Source: Martinezella lusitana (GTDB taxonomy: Bacteria > Pseudomonadota > Alphaproteobacteria > Rhizobiales > Rhizobiaceae). Taken from it: a stretch of DNA of 64,000 bases. Below are positions 35,806-45,114 of this stretch, one piece after another. Each line of letters starts with the position of its first letter. Positions within the stretch are counted from its first letter, which is position 1. The stretch spans positions 62,001 to 126,000 of the forward strand of contig NZ_JAFEVL010000010.1 of assembly GCF_016901135.1 (NCBI RefSeq), in the 5' to 3' direction. The position numbers and the translations under genes are program-made. A model generated the notes under the pieces. It ran no database searches, was not told the origin of the DNA, and worked only from the letters and a program-made list of their open reading frames with translations.

Positions 35806-37317
35806 GTGAGCCAAACACCTGCCATCGAGCTCGTGGGCATCGACAAGAAGTTCGGTGCTGTCCACGCCAATAAAGATATCAACCTGACCGTCGCCAAGGG
35901 CTCGATCCACGGGATCATCGGCGAAAACGGTGCCGGGAAATCGACGCTCATGTCGATCATCTACGGATTCTATCACGCCGACAGCGGCGAGATCCGCATC
36001 AACGGCAATCCCATCGCCATCCGCGACAGCCAGGCGGCGATCGCCGCCGGCATTGGCATGGTGCACCAGCACTTCATGCTGGTCGATAATTTCACCGTGC
36101 TCGAAAACGTGATGCTGGGTGCCGAAGGCGGCGCGCTGCTCGCCAAGGGCGTCGCAGCCGCACGCGCCGAGCTTGGCCGGCTGGAGAAGGATTACGGCCT
36201 GGAGGTCGATCCGGACACATTGATCGAGGAGCTCCCCGTTGGCCAGCAGCAGCGCGTCGAGATCCTGAAGGCGATGTTTCGCGGCGCCGAGATCCTCATC
36301 CTCGATGAACCGACAGGCGTTCTGACGCCAGCCGAAGCCGACAATCTGTTCCGCATTCTCCGCGTGCTGCGCGACCAGGGCAAGACGATCCTCCTGATCA
36401 CCCACAAGCTGCGCGAAATCATGGCGATCACCGATACGGTATCGGTCATGCGTCGCGGCGAGATGGTCGCCACCCGCAAGACGGCGGAAACCACGGTGGA
36501 AGAACTCGCAGAGCTGATGGTCGGCCGTCGCGTGCTGCTGCGCGTCGAGAAGGGCGCCTCCAATCCCGGCGACGTCCTGCTTTCGGTGCGCAACCTGACC
36601 GTCAAGGATGGCCGTGGCGTCACCATGGTCGACAATGTCTCCTTCGATGTGCGAGCTGGCGAGATCGTCGGCATTGCCGGCGTTGCCGGAAACGGTCAGT
36701 CCGAACTGCTGGAGGCGATCGCCGGCATCCGCAAGCCGGCCTCAGGCGAGATCCATCTGCACGGCAAGCCGATCGGCATGGCCGATCCTGCTGCTCTGCG
36801 CGACCTCGGGCTCGCCCATATTCCGGAGGATCGCCACCACATGGGCCTTGTCCTCAAATTCGAGGAATATGAAAACTCGATGCTCGGCTATCACCGCGAC
36901 GTCAAATACGGGCGGGGCGGGATGCTCGATCTCGAAGCCATGCGCAAGGATGCGATCGAGAAGATCGAGAAATACGACATCCGCCCGCCGAATGCGCGGC
37001 TGAAGACCGCCAACTTCTCCGGCGGCAATCAGCAGAAGATCGTCGTCGCCCGCGAGATCGAGCGCGATCCGAAAGCCCTGCTGATCGGCCAGCCGACACG
37101 CGGCGTCGACATCGGCGCGATCGAGTTCATCCATCGGCGCATCATCGAGATGCGCGATGCCGGCAAGGCGATCCTGCTGGTCTCGGTGGAGCTGGATGAA
37201 ATCCGTGCGCTGTCCGACCGTATCCTCGTCATGTTCGCCGGCCATGTCGTCGGCGAAAAAACGGCTGACGCCGGTGAACAAACGCTCGGCCTGATGATGG
37301 CCGGCATTGCGGCGTGA
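35806..37317 (+). CDS. nucleoside ABC transporter, double ATPase
   Basis: Cytoplasmic ATPase of 503 residues of the sugar/nucleoside (RbsA-like) type. Domain 1 has Walker A GENGAGKST (about 39-47) and LPVGQQQRVEIL; the Walker B is LILDEPTGVLTPAEAD. Domain 2 has a degenerate Walker A, GVAGNGQSELLEA (about 295-307), and FSGGNQQKIVVARE, so only the first site is likely to be fully active, as is known for RbsA-type subunits. GTG 35806 is the start, with GGAG upstream. Works with two permeases and the BMP protein. Confidence 0.93.
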   Translation: MSQTPAIELVGIDKKFGAVHANKDINLTVAKGSIHGIIGENGAGKSTLMSIIYGFYHADSGEIRINGNPIAIRDSQAAIAAGIGMVHQHFMLVDNFTVLENVMLGAEGGALLAKGVAAARAELGRLEKDYGLEVDPDTLIEELPVGQQQRVEILKAMFRGAEILILDEPTGVLTPAEADNLFRILRVLRDQGKTILLITHKLREIMAITDTVSVMRRGEMVATRKTAETTVEELAELMVGRRVLLRVEKGASNPGDVLLSVRNLTVKDGRGVTMVDNVSFDVRAGEIVGIAGVAGNGQSELLEAIAGIRKPASGEIHLHGKPIGMADPAALRDLGLAHIPEDRHHMGLVLKFEEYENSMLGYHRDVKYGRGGMLDLEAMRKDAIEKIEKYDIRPPNARLKTANFSGGNQQKIVVAREIERDPKALLIGQPTRGVDIGAIEFIHRRIIEMRDAGKAILLVSVELDEIRALSDRILVMFAGHVVGEKTADAGEQTLGLMMAGIAA

Positions 37318-37324
37318 GGCGTTT

Positions 37325-38428
37325 ATGAGCACGGCTTCCCTACCGCTCCCCAATTGGATCAACTACGGTTTGATCCCCATCCTCAATCTCATCATTGCCT
37401 TCCTGATTTCCGGCCTCGTCGTCTGGTTGATCGGCGAGAGTCCGCTCGATGCATTGGTCCTGCTTTTGCAGGGCGCGCTCGGCAGCGGCGAGGGCATCGG
37501 CTTCACGCTGTTTTATGCGACCAGCTTCATCTTCACCGGCCTGTCGGTCGCCGTCGCCATTCATGCCGGCCTGTTTAACATCGGCTCCGAAGGCCAGGCC
37601 TATGTCGGCGGTCTCGGCTGTGCCCTGGTGGCGCTGGCGCTGGACAGATACGTGCCCTGGTATGTGACGATGCCCTTCGCGGTGATCGGCGCGGCCATCT
37701 TCGGTGCGCTCTGGGCCCTCATTCCCGCCTGGCTGCAGGCCAAGCGCGGCAGCCACGTCGTCATCACCACCATCATGTTCAACTTCATCGCCTCGGCGAT
37801 GATGAACTTCATCCTGGTGCATGTGCTGATCGTACCGGGCAAGATGGCGCCGGAAACCCGCACCTTTCTCGAAGGCGGCCAACTTCCGAAGCTCGATTGG
37901 CTGATGGCCATGTTCGGCTCGACCATCGGGGCCGCACCGCTCAACGTGTCCTTTCTCATCGCGCTGGTCATGTGTTTTCTCGTCTGGGTTCTCGTCTGGC
38001 GCACCAAGCTCGGCTATGAAATGCGCACGCTCGGCCTCAGCCCGACGGCCGCCGTCTATGCCGGCATTCCTTATGCCCGCACGGTGGTCATCGCCATGCT
38101 GATATCAGGCGGTCTCGCCGGCATGATGGCACTCAATCCGGTCATGGGTGCCTCCGCGCGCCTGCAGGTGGAGTTCGTGCTCGGCGCCGGTTTCGTCGGT
38201 ATCGCCGTGTCGCTGATGGGACGCAACCATCCGTTCGGCATCATTCTGGCGGCGATCCTGTTCGGTATCCTCTATCAGGGCGGCGATGCGCTCTCTTTCG
38301 ATATGCCGAACATCACGCGTGATATGATCGTCGTGATCCAGGGCCTCGTCATCCTGTTCGCCGGCGCCCTGGAATATATGTTCCGACCTGCGCTCGCGCG
38401 CATCTATCAAAAATTCGCCAGGACGTGA
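37325..38428 (+). CDS. nucleoside ABC transporter permease 1
   Basis: Inner-membrane permease of the BPD_transp_2 family, 367 residues and about ten helices. GLFNIGSEGQAYVGG (near 84-98) is the family signature. ATG 37325 has GAGG five bases upstream; the frame also opens at TTG 37307 inside the ATPase gene. It starts eight bases after the ATPase stop. It forms a heterodimer with permease 2. Confidence 0.92.
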   Translation: MSTASLPLPNWINYGLIPILNLIIAFLISGLVVWLIGESPLDALVLLLQGALGSGEGIGFTLFYATSFIFTGLSVAVAIHAGLFNIGSEGQAYVGGLGCALVALALDRYVPWYVTMPFAVIGAAIFGALWALIPAWLQAKRGSHVVITTIMFNFIASAMMNFILVHVLIVPGKMAPETRTFLEGGQLPKLDWLMAMFGSTIGAAPLNVSFLIALVMCFLVWVLVWRTKLGYEMRTLGLSPTAAVYAGIPYARTVVIAMLISGGLAGMMALNPVMGASARLQVEFVLGAGFVGIAVSLMGRNHPFGIILAAILFGILYQGGDALSFDMPNITRDMIVVIQGLVILFAGALEYMFRPALARIYQKFART

Positions 38429-38435
38429 GGGTCGG

Positions 38436-39410
38436 ATGATGGACTACTATGATCTTCTCATCAGCATTCTTGGCTCGACCATCCGCCTGTCGATTCCGCT
38501 GATCTTTACCGCGCTTGCGGGCCTGTTTTCCGAGCGTGCCGGCATTTTCGACATCGGCCTCGAAGGCAAGATGCTGGCATCGGCCTTTGCCGCCGCCTGT
38601 GTCGCCTCCGTCACCGGTTCGGCCTGGGCCGGGCTTGGCGCCGGCATTGCGATATCGGTCGTCTTCGGCCTGCTTCATGGCTTCGCGTCGATCACCAATC
38701 GCGGCAACCAGATCGTCTCCGGCGTCGCCATCAACTTCCTGACCGCAGGCTTGACCATCGTGCTCGGGCAGGCCTGGTTCGGCCAGGGCGGCCGCACGCC
38801 GACGCTGCCGGGCTCGGCGCGCTTCGCCTCGATCACGCTGCCCGGCGTCGATGCCGTGCGTGATGTGCCGTTCATTGGGCCGCTCTATGCCAACGTCATT
38901 TCCGGCAACAATATCCTCACCTATCTCGCCTTCCTCGCCGTGCCGATTTCCTGGTGGATCCTCTATCGCACTCGGTTCGGCCTGCGGCTGCGCGCCGTCG
39001 GTGAAAATCCGGGTGCAGTCGATACGGCCGGCATCTCCGTCGAGTGGCTGCGCTATCGCTCGCTGATCGTCGCCGGCATTCTCTGCGGCTTCTCCGGCAC
39101 CTACCTTGCCATCGCCCAGTCGGCCGCCTTCATCAACAACATGTCGGCGGGCAAGGGCTATATCGCGCTTGCGGCGCTGATCTTCGCCAAGTGGAAGCCG
39201 GTGCCGGTCATGTTCACCTGCTTGCTCTTCGGCTTCCTCGACGCCTTCGCCAATTTCATGCAGGGCAAGGCGGTTCCGGGTATCGGCGAAGTGCCGGTAC
39301 AGATTTTCCAGGCGCTGCCCTATATCCTCACCTGCATCCTGCTCGCAGGCTTTATCGGTGTCGCCAAGCCCCCCAAGGCCGGTGGCGTGCCCTATACCAA
39401 GGAGCGCTAG
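38436..39410 (+). CDS. nucleoside ABC transporter permease 2
   Basis: Second BPD_transp_2 permease, 324 residues. ERAGIFDIGLEGKMLA (near 30-45) corresponds to the signature in permease 1. About nine helices. GAGGGTCGG precedes ATG 38436, seven bases after permease 1. It is followed closely by cdd (three bases), so transport and metabolism are on one transcript. Confidence 0.92.
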   Translation: MMDYYDLLISILGSTIRLSIPLIFTALAGLFSERAGIFDIGLEGKMLASAFAAACVASVTGSAWAGLGAGIAISVVFGLLHGFASITNRGNQIVSGVAINFLTAGLTIVLGQAWFGQGGRTPTLPGSARFASITLPGVDAVRDVPFIGPLYANVISGNNILTYLAFLAVPISWWILYRTRFGLRLRAVGENPGAVDTAGISVEWLRYRSLIVAGILCGFSGTYLAIAQSAAFINNMSAGKGYIALAALIFAKWKPVPVMFTCLLFGFLDAFANFMQGKAVPGIGEVPVQIFQALPYILTCILLAGFIGVAKPPKAGGVPYTKER

Positions 39411-39413
39411 TCC

Positions 39414-39806
39414 ATGTCGCATGATCTGTTCGAGGCCGCTCGCGGGGCGATGGCTTTCGCCCATGCCCCCTATTCGAAATTCCCCGTCGGCGCGGCGATC
39501 CGCGCCGAGGACGGCAAGATCTATGCCGGCGCCAATATCGAGAACCTGTCCTTCCCGCAGGGCTGGTGCGCCGAACCCACAGCGATCAGCCACATGATCA
39601 TGGGTGGCGCCAAGAAGATCGTCGAGATGGCCGTGATTGCGGAAAAGCTGCCGCTCTGCCCGCCCTGCGGCGGCTGCCGGCAGAAGATCGCCGAATTCGC
39701 CAGCAAGGAAACACGCATCTATCTTTGCGATGAAGCCGGCGTGAGGAAGACCATGACCATGGACGAGATGCTGCCCTTCAGCTTTGAAACCGAGATACTC
39801 GGATGA
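39414..39806 (+). CDS. cdd: cytidine deaminase
   Basis: Hydrolyses cytidine and deoxycytidine to uridine and deoxyuridine. The 130-residue tetrameric type is shown by WCAEPTA with Cys52 and catalytic Glu54, and PCGGCRQ with Cys85 and Cys88, the three-cysteine zinc site. NIENLSFP (41-48) holds the substrate loop. The end overlaps the phosphorylase gene by four bases (ATGA). Confidence 0.95.
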   Translation: MSHDLFEAARGAMAFAHAPYSKFPVGAAIRAEDGKIYAGANIENLSFPQGWCAEPTAISHMIMGGAKKIVEMAVIAEKLPLCPPCGGCRQKIAEFASKETRIYLCDEAGVRKTMTMDEMLPFSFETEILG

Positions 39807-40609
39807 GCGCCGCCGTCGATATCCTCTCCGAAAAGCTCGGCGATCTGAAGCCGCGCTACGGCATCGTTTTGGGCTCCGGCCTCGGCTCTCTCGTCGATGA
39901 AGTCGGGGATGCCGTGCGCATCCCCTATGCAGATTTGCCAGGTTTCCCCGTCAGCGCCGTTTCCGGTCATGCCGGTACTTTGGTCGCGGGCCAGCTCGGC
40001 GACGTGCCAGTTATCATGCTGTCCGGCCGCGTGCACTACTACGAAAAGGGCGACGCCAATGCCATGCGCGTGCCGATCGAGACGCTGAAGGCGCTCGGCG
40101 TCGAGACGCTGATTCTCACTAACTCGGCCGGATCGCTGCGGGAGGAGATGGCGCCCGGATCGGTGATGCAGATCACCGACCACATCAACTATTCCGGCAT
40201 GAACCCGCTGATCGGCGAGGAAAGCGACAAGCGCTTCGTCGGCATGACCAGCGCCTATGACACCGACCTGATCATGCGCATGCGCAAGGCCGCGGAAAAG
40301 GCTGAGATCAAGATGTCGCACGGCGTCTATATGTGGTTTTCCGGACCGAGCTTCGAAACGCCGGCGGAGATCCGCATGGCGCGCATTCTGGGTGCCGATG
40401 CTGTGGGCATGTCGACCGTGCCGGAAGTCATTCTGGCGCGTCTTTTCGGCCTGAGGGTTGCCGCCGCCTCCGTCATCACTAACTATGGTGCTGGCATGAC
40501 CGGCGCCGAGCTCACACATGATGAGACAAAGGACATGGCTCCGGTCGGCGGCGCTCGTCTCGCCGCCATCCTAAAAGAAATGATCGCCGACGGAGGAGAT
40601 TCCCAATGA
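39803..40609 (+). CDS. punA: purine-nucleoside phosphorylase (trimeric PNP type)
   Basis: Splits purine nucleosides with phosphate to base and (deoxy)ribose 1-phosphate. The 268-residue protein belongs to the trimeric PNP/MTAP family: GIVLGSGLGSL (20-30), GHAGTLVAGQL, LSGRVHYYEKG, LTNSAGSL and MSTVPEVILAR are all in order. It is not of the hexameric DeoD family. It ends with a four-base overlap onto deoC. The symbol is by family; function in this operon is inferred. Confidence 0.92.
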   Translation: MSAAVDILSEKLGDLKPRYGIVLGSGLGSLVDEVGDAVRIPYADLPGFPVSAVSGHAGTLVAGQLGDVPVIMLSGRVHYYEKGDANAMRVPIETLKALGVETLILTNSAGSLREEMAPGSVMQITDHINYSGMNPLIGEESDKRFVGMTSAYDTDLIMRMRKAAEKAEIKMSHGVYMWFSGPSFETPAEIRMARILGADAVGMSTVPEVILARLFGLRVAAASVITNYGAGMTGAELTHDETKDMAPVGGARLAAILKEMIADGGDSQ

Positions 40610-41379
40610 CGAGCCATTCCCTTAGAGAAACGGCGGCCGTTGCGCTTTCCCTTCTCGACCTCACCAATCTCAAGGATGATTGCACGCCCGCCCAGATCGA
40701 GACGCTCTGCGCCCGCGCGCAATCCCCCTATGGCAATACCGCCGCGATCTGCATCTGGCCGCGCTTCGTCGCCCAGGCCCGCAGCATTCTCGGAACAGAC
40801 CATGCCGTGAAGATCGCGACTGTCGTGAACTTTCCGGCCGGCGACATGGAGGTGGCCGACGTATCAGCCGAAGTCCGCGAAGCCATTGCCGATGGCGCCG
40901 ACGAGATCGATCTGGTCATTCCCTATCACGCGCTTCTGGCCGGCAATGAACAGGCCGTCACCGATATGGTGGCAGCCGTCAAGGCCGAGTGCAAAGGGCC
41001 GGTCATCTTGAAGACCATTCTCGAAACCGGCGAACTGAAGGACGCCGCGCTGATCCAGCGCGCCTCCGAACTCGCCATCGATGCCGGCTCGGATTTCATC
41101 AAGACTTCCACCGGCAAGGTTGCCGTCAATGCGACGCTCGAAGCCGCCGACATCATGCTGCGGGCGATCCGCGCCAGCGGCCGCAAGGTCGGCTTCAAGC
41201 CGGCTGGCGGCATCGGTTCGGTCGCGGACGCGGCGCTGTATCTGAGCCTTGCCGATACGATCATGGCGCCCGATTGGGCCATGCCTTCGACCTTCCGTTT
41301 CGGTGCGTCGAGCCTGCTCGACGATATCCTAAGCGTACTGGCCGGCGGAGAGTCCAAGACGGCTTCGTCAGGCTATTGA
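40606..41379 (+). CDS. deoC: deoxyribose-phosphate aldolase
   Basis: Cleaves 2-deoxyribose 5-phosphate to acetaldehyde and glyceraldehyde 3-phosphate. The 257-residue protein has the Schiff-base lysine Lys166 in FIKTSTGK and Asp102 in EIDLVIP. GFKPAGGIG near the end is the phosphate loop. It lies between the phosphorylases, where it removes the deoxyribose phosphate they make with phosphopentomutase. Confidence 0.95.
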   Translation: MTSHSLRETAAVALSLLDLTNLKDDCTPAQIETLCARAQSPYGNTAAICIWPRFVAQARSILGTDHAVKIATVVNFPAGDMEVADVSAEVREAIADGADEIDLVIPYHALLAGNEQAVTDMVAAVKAECKGPVILKTILETGELKDAALIQRASELAIDAGSDFIKTSTGKVAVNATLEAADIMLRAIRASGRKVGFKPAGGIGSVADAALYLSLADTIMAPDWAMPSTFRFGASSLLDDILSVLAGGESKTASSGY

Positions 41380-41383
41380 TCCG

Positions 41384-42691
41384 ATGATCCCGCAGGAAAT
41401 CATCAGGCTGAAGCGGAACGGCGCTGCCCTGTCGGCTGCCGATATCGATGGCTTCATCGGCGCGCTGGCGCGTGGCGAACTGGCGGAAAGCCAGATCGGC
41501 GCCTTTGCCATGGCCGTCTGGTTTCGCGGCATGACACGCGATGAGACCGTGGCGCTGACGCTCGCCATGGCCCACTCCGGTGATACGCTCTCCTGGTCCG
41601 GCATCGGCAGGCCGATCGCCGACAAGCATTCGACGGGCGGCGTCGGCGACAATGTCTCGCTGATGCTGGCGCCCATCGCCGCGGCCTGCGGCCTTGCAGT
41701 CCCCATGATCTCCGGCCGCGGCCTCGGCCACACCGGCGGCACGCTCGACAAGCTGGAATCCATTCCCGGCTACGGGATCACCCCCGATGCGGCGCGCTTC
41801 CGCAAGGTGGTGGACGAGGTGGGCTGTGCCATCATCGGCCAGACCGGCGCTTTGGCACCCGCCGACGGCAAGCTCTATTCGGTGCGTGATGTCACCGCCA
41901 CCGTCGACTCTGTACCCTTGATCACCGCTTCGATCCTGTCGAAGAAACTGGCGGCGGGGCTGGAAACCTTGGTGCTTGATGTCAAGATCGGCAGCGGCGC
42001 CTTCATGACCTCGAATGAGGAGGCGGAGACGCTGGCCCGCTCGCTGGTGGATGTCGCCAACGGCGCCGGTGTGAAAACCTCCGCCCTGATCACCGATATG
42101 AATGAGCCTCTGGCGGATGCGGCTGGCAATGTGGTCGAGCTTCGTAGTTGCCTGGATTTTCTGAAGGGCAACAAGGCAGGCACGCGGCTTGAAACGGTCG
42201 TTCTGGCCTTTGCTGTGGAGATGCTGGTTCAGTCCGGCATTGCTGCGAGCAGCACAGAAGCAGAGGGCAGGGCACGAGACGCCATTGCTTCCGGCAAGGC
42301 CGCCGATATATTCGGCCGTATGGTGCATGGCCTCGGCGGTCCGGCCGATCTGCTCGAGAATCCCGATCGATATCTGACTACAGCCCCGGTGCAAAAGCCG
42401 GTTCTTGCCTCTTCCGATGGCTGGCTCGGCGCCTGCGATGCCCGCGCGATCGGCATGAGCGTGATCGATCTCGGCGGCGGGCGCCGTCATCCGCAGGACA
42501 AGATCGACCATCGCGTTGGCTTCAGCGATATCCTGCCGCTCGGCACGAGGGTCAACAAGGGTGATCGCATAGCAACCGTTCACGCCGCCGATGAGGCGAG
42601 TGCGGACAGGGCGGCGGCGGATTTTGCTGCCAACTATCGTATTGTCGAGGCAGGGCCTGCTTTGTCACCCGTCATCGTTACCAGGATTTGA
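41384..42691 (+). CDS. deoA: thymidine phosphorylase
   Basis: Releases thymine (and uracil) from deoxynucleosides with phosphate, giving deoxyribose 1-phosphate. The 435-residue protein has KHSTGGVGD (about 83-91), the phosphate-binding motif, plus GRGLGHTGGTLDKLESIPG and VKIGSGAFM (in part). Four bases separate it from deoC. It is last in the operon, before a strong hairpin shared with the convergent protease gene. Confidence 0.95.
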   Translation: MIPQEIIRLKRNGAALSAADIDGFIGALARGELAESQIGAFAMAVWFRGMTRDETVALTLAMAHSGDTLSWSGIGRPIADKHSTGGVGDNVSLMLAPIAAACGLAVPMISGRGLGHTGGTLDKLESIPGYGITPDAARFRKVVDEVGCAIIGQTGALAPADGKLYSVRDVTATVDSVPLITASILSKKLAAGLETLVLDVKIGSGAFMTSNEEAETLARSLVDVANGAGVKTSALITDMNEPLADAAGNVVELRSCLDFLKGNKAGTRLETVVLAFAVEMLVQSGIAASSTEAEGRARDAIASGKAADIFGRMVHGLGGPADLLENPDRYLTTAPVQKPVLASSDGWLGACDARAIGMSVIDLGGGRRHPQDKIDHRVGFSDILPLGTRVNKGDRIATVHAADEASADRAAADFAANYRIVEAGPALSPVIVTRI

Positions 42692-42706
42692 CGTGAAAAC
42701 AATAGT

Positions 42707-42749
42707 ATAGGGCGGCTGAGCGATTCTGCGAAACGCTTAGCCGCCCTAT
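42707..42749. terminator. two-way hairpin between deoA and the aspartic protease gene
   Basis: Arms 42707-42722 and 42734-42749 pair over 16 bases with one G-U. The right arm contains the stop codon of the convergent protease gene (42746-42748). It may end both transcripts. It resembles the second half of the RIME-like elements in style but not in sequence. Confidence 0.65.
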
Positions 42750-43267
42750 TGCGTCAGGCGCAATGTGCTGTTCTGGACACCATAGGAATTCAGCCTTTTC
42801 AGGAAGCTCATGCCGATAAGCGTCGTAGATAACGCGCTGTCCTTCGCCACGATGGCGTCGATGTCGCGGACCCTGATCCCGCCGATCTCCAGGCGCTCGA
42901 GCTTGACAAGTGCTACCTTGGAAGTGCCGTTTGCGGTTTGCATCGGATAACGATAGTCCAGATCGACGCTGCTGAAGCCGATGCTGCGTGCTGTGCTTTC
43001 GTTGATCGCGACATAGGTTGCACCGGTATCGATCATCCCATGCACCGGTCGGCCGTTAAGGTTGAAATCGCCCTGATAGTGGCCGCTCGCATCGGCGTGC
43101 AGCAATACGCTGCCATAGAGGCTGGGCGGTTCAGCCTTCTGCGGCGGAATGGAAACGGCTTCTACCGGCGCGGGCTTTTCTCTGCTTGCGATCCCGTTCA
43201 AGAGCGGTGGCACCTGGGTGGCCGCAACGGCGATAATGCCGGCAAAAACAAGAACGCGAACGAGCAT
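42746..43267 (-). CDS. TIGR02281-type retroviral-like aspartic protease
   Basis: A 173-residue membrane-anchored protein: N-terminal helix (about 5-21), a linker, then a pepsin-like half with the catalytic DTG at Asp80 (MIDTGATYVAI) and a hydrophobic LIGMSFLKRL (about 150-159). It is the clan AA single-domain type that works as a dimer. ATG 43267 has AGGAGG upstream though 10 bases away; two earlier ATGs (43297, 43291) lack a ribosome site. Periplasmic side is likely; substrate unknown. Confidence 0.82.
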   Translation of the reverse strand: MLVRVLVFAGIIAVAATQVPPLLNGIASREKPAPVEAVSIPPQKAEPPSLYGSVLLHADASGHYQGDFNLNGRPVHGMIDTGATYVAINESTARSIGFSSVDLDYRYPMQTANGTSKVALVKLERLEIGGIRVRDIDAIVAKDSALSTTLIGMSFLKRLNSYGVQNSTLRLTQ

Positions 43268-43393
43268 CGGCAAGGCCCCTCCTGCGGGCATCGCCATATG
43301 TAAGTCAACTTTACTGAAGTGCCGCTAAAGCAATCAGTAAAAAGCCCGGCAGTTGGATGTTGCCGGGCAAAAAAGCAAATATAACGGCGAAAT

Positions 43394-44023
43394 CTACTTC
43401 GTGCCGTACATACGGTCGCCGGCGTCGCCGAGACCGGGCACGATGTAGCCCTTCTCGTTCAGATGGCTGTCGATCGCGGCGGTGAAGACTGGTACGTCCG
43501 GATGCGCTGCACGGAAGTTGGCGATGCCTTCGGGGGCGGCCAGCAGGCAGAGGAAGCGGATATTGTGGGCGCCGCGCTCCTTCAGCTTGTCGATCGCCGC
43601 AATCGAGGAATTGCCGGTCGCCAGCATCGGGTCGACGACAATGATCAGGCGCTCGGCGATATCCTCCGGTGCCTTGAAGTAATATTCGACCGGCTGCAGC
43701 GTCTCGTGATCGCGGTAGACGCCGATATGCGAGACACGGGCCGAGGGCACGAGGTCGAGCATGCCTTCGAGCAGGCCGTTGCCGGCGCGCAGGATCGAGG
43801 CGAAGACCAGCTTCTTGCCTTCGAGGATCGGCGCATCCATCGGCTGCAGCGGCGTCTCGATGGTCTCGATGGTCAATTCCAGGTCGCGCGTCACTTCGTA
43901 GCAGAGCAGCGTCGAGATCTCGCGCAGCAGCCGGCGGAAGCTCCCTGTCGACGTCTCCTTCTTGCGCATGATTGTGAGCTTGTGTTGCACAAGCGGGTGA
44001 TCGATGACAGTGACGCCGTCCAT
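43394..44023 (-). CDS. upp: uracil phosphoribosyltransferase
   Basis: Makes UMP from uracil and PRPP. The 209-residue length is standard. The PRPP loop is [11 protein letters not shown] (about 130-140), and the C-terminus [14 protein letters not shown] binds uracil. It follows add and deoB on the minus strand, with a 122-base gap after add; a separate promoter is possible. Confidence 0.96.
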   Translation of the reverse strand: MDGVTVIDHPLVQHKLTIMRKKETSTGSFRRLLREISTLLCYEVTRDLELTIETIETPLQPMDAPILEGKKLVFASILRAGNGLLEGMLDLVPSARVSHIGVYRDHETLQPVEYYFKAPEDIAERLIIVVDPMLATGNSSIAAIDKLKERGAHNIRFLCLLAAPEGIANFRAAHPDVPVFTAAIDSHLNEKGYIVPGLGDAGDRMYGTK

Positions 44024-44145
44024 GGTTTCAGCCTTCCAGTAATTCCGCGATATGAGATGTTTCTTTCACGGAAATCGTCTCTGGTGCAAGAAAATAGGCC
44101 GCTTTGGGAAATTTCATCCCCAGTCTGCGGCCTAGAATCTAGCCT

Positions 44146-45114
44146 TTACAGCCTCGCCAGCAACGCCGCCCGCGTCGCCTCGTCCACGAAGGCCGCTTCG
44201 ATCGCTATGCGGGTCATCGCATCGATCTCGTCATCGCTAAAGCCGAAGGCGGTTGAAGCCAGTTCGTATTCACGCTTCAGCGAGGTATGGAAGAATGGTG
44301 GATCGTCGGAATTGATCGTCACTTTCACGCCAGCATCGCGCAGCTTGCGCAGTGGATGCGACGGGAAATCCGGGAAGACATTCAGTGCGACGTTGGAGCC
44401 CGGGCAGACCTCCAGCACCGTGCCGAGGTCGGCGAGGCGCTTGACGAGGTCCGTATCCTCGATGGCGCGCACGCCATGGCCGATACGGTGAGGGCGGACC
44501 AGCTCGACGGCGTCGGCGACGCTGAAGGCGCCGCAGACTTCGCCGGCATGGATGGTGATGCCAAGCCCGGCTTCGCGGGCGATATCGAAGGCGCGGGCAT
44601 AGTCGGCGACGCGGCCCATGCGTTCCTCGCCAGCCATGTTGAAGCCTGATATCAGCGGATTGTCGCTCCTGGCCGCATATTCGGCCGCCTTCACCACCCG
44701 GTCCGGGCCGAAGTGGCGTTCGCCTGTCACGATCAGCCGGGCCTCGATGCCGGTCTTTGCCTTGGCGGCGCGGATGCCGGCAGAAACCCCCGCCATATAG
44801 GCGTCGGCGCCGAGGCCGATGCGGTCGCCATGGTCGGGCGAGACGATGAGCTCGCTATAGATCGTGCCGATGCCGGCAAGCTCCTCCAGATAGGTCTCCG
44901 TCAGCAGCGCATAATCTTCCTCGGTGCGGTAGACCTCGGAAACCTTGTCGTAGCACACGAGGAATTCGGCGAAATCCTTCCAGAGATAGATGCCGTCCCT
45001 GAGGAAAGCGCTGGTGTCGACATTGTATTTCCGCGCCTGCGCGAGCGTCAGCGCCGGCGGAGCCGCGCCTTCCAGATGGCAATGCAGCTCCACCTTCTTC
45101 AAATGCGATGTCAA
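44146..45114 (-). CDS. add: adenosine deaminase
   Basis: Deaminates adenosine and deoxyadenosine to (deoxy)inosine, feeding the phosphorylase. The 322-residue barrel has the zinc-binding ELHCHLEGA with His11 and His13, the TIHAGE motif (near 190), HRIGHG and NSDDPPFF with the metal-binding Asp. The start overlaps the deoB stop by four bases. Confidence 0.95.
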   Translation of the reverse strand: MTSHLKKVELHCHLEGAAPPALTLAQARKYNVDTSAFLRDGIYLWKDFAEFLVCYDKVSEVYRTEEDYALLTETYLEELAGIGTIYSELIVSPDHGDRIGLGADAYMAGVSAGIRAAKAKTGIEARLIVTGERHFGPDRVVKAAEYAARSDNPLISGFNMAGEERMGRVADYARAFDIAREAGLGITIHAGEVCGAFSVADAVELVRPHRIGHGVRAIEDTDLVKRLADLGTVLEVCPGSNVALNVFPDFPSHPLRKLRDAGVKVTINSDDPPFFHTSLKREYELASTAFGFSDDEIDAMTRIAIEAAFVDEATRAALLARL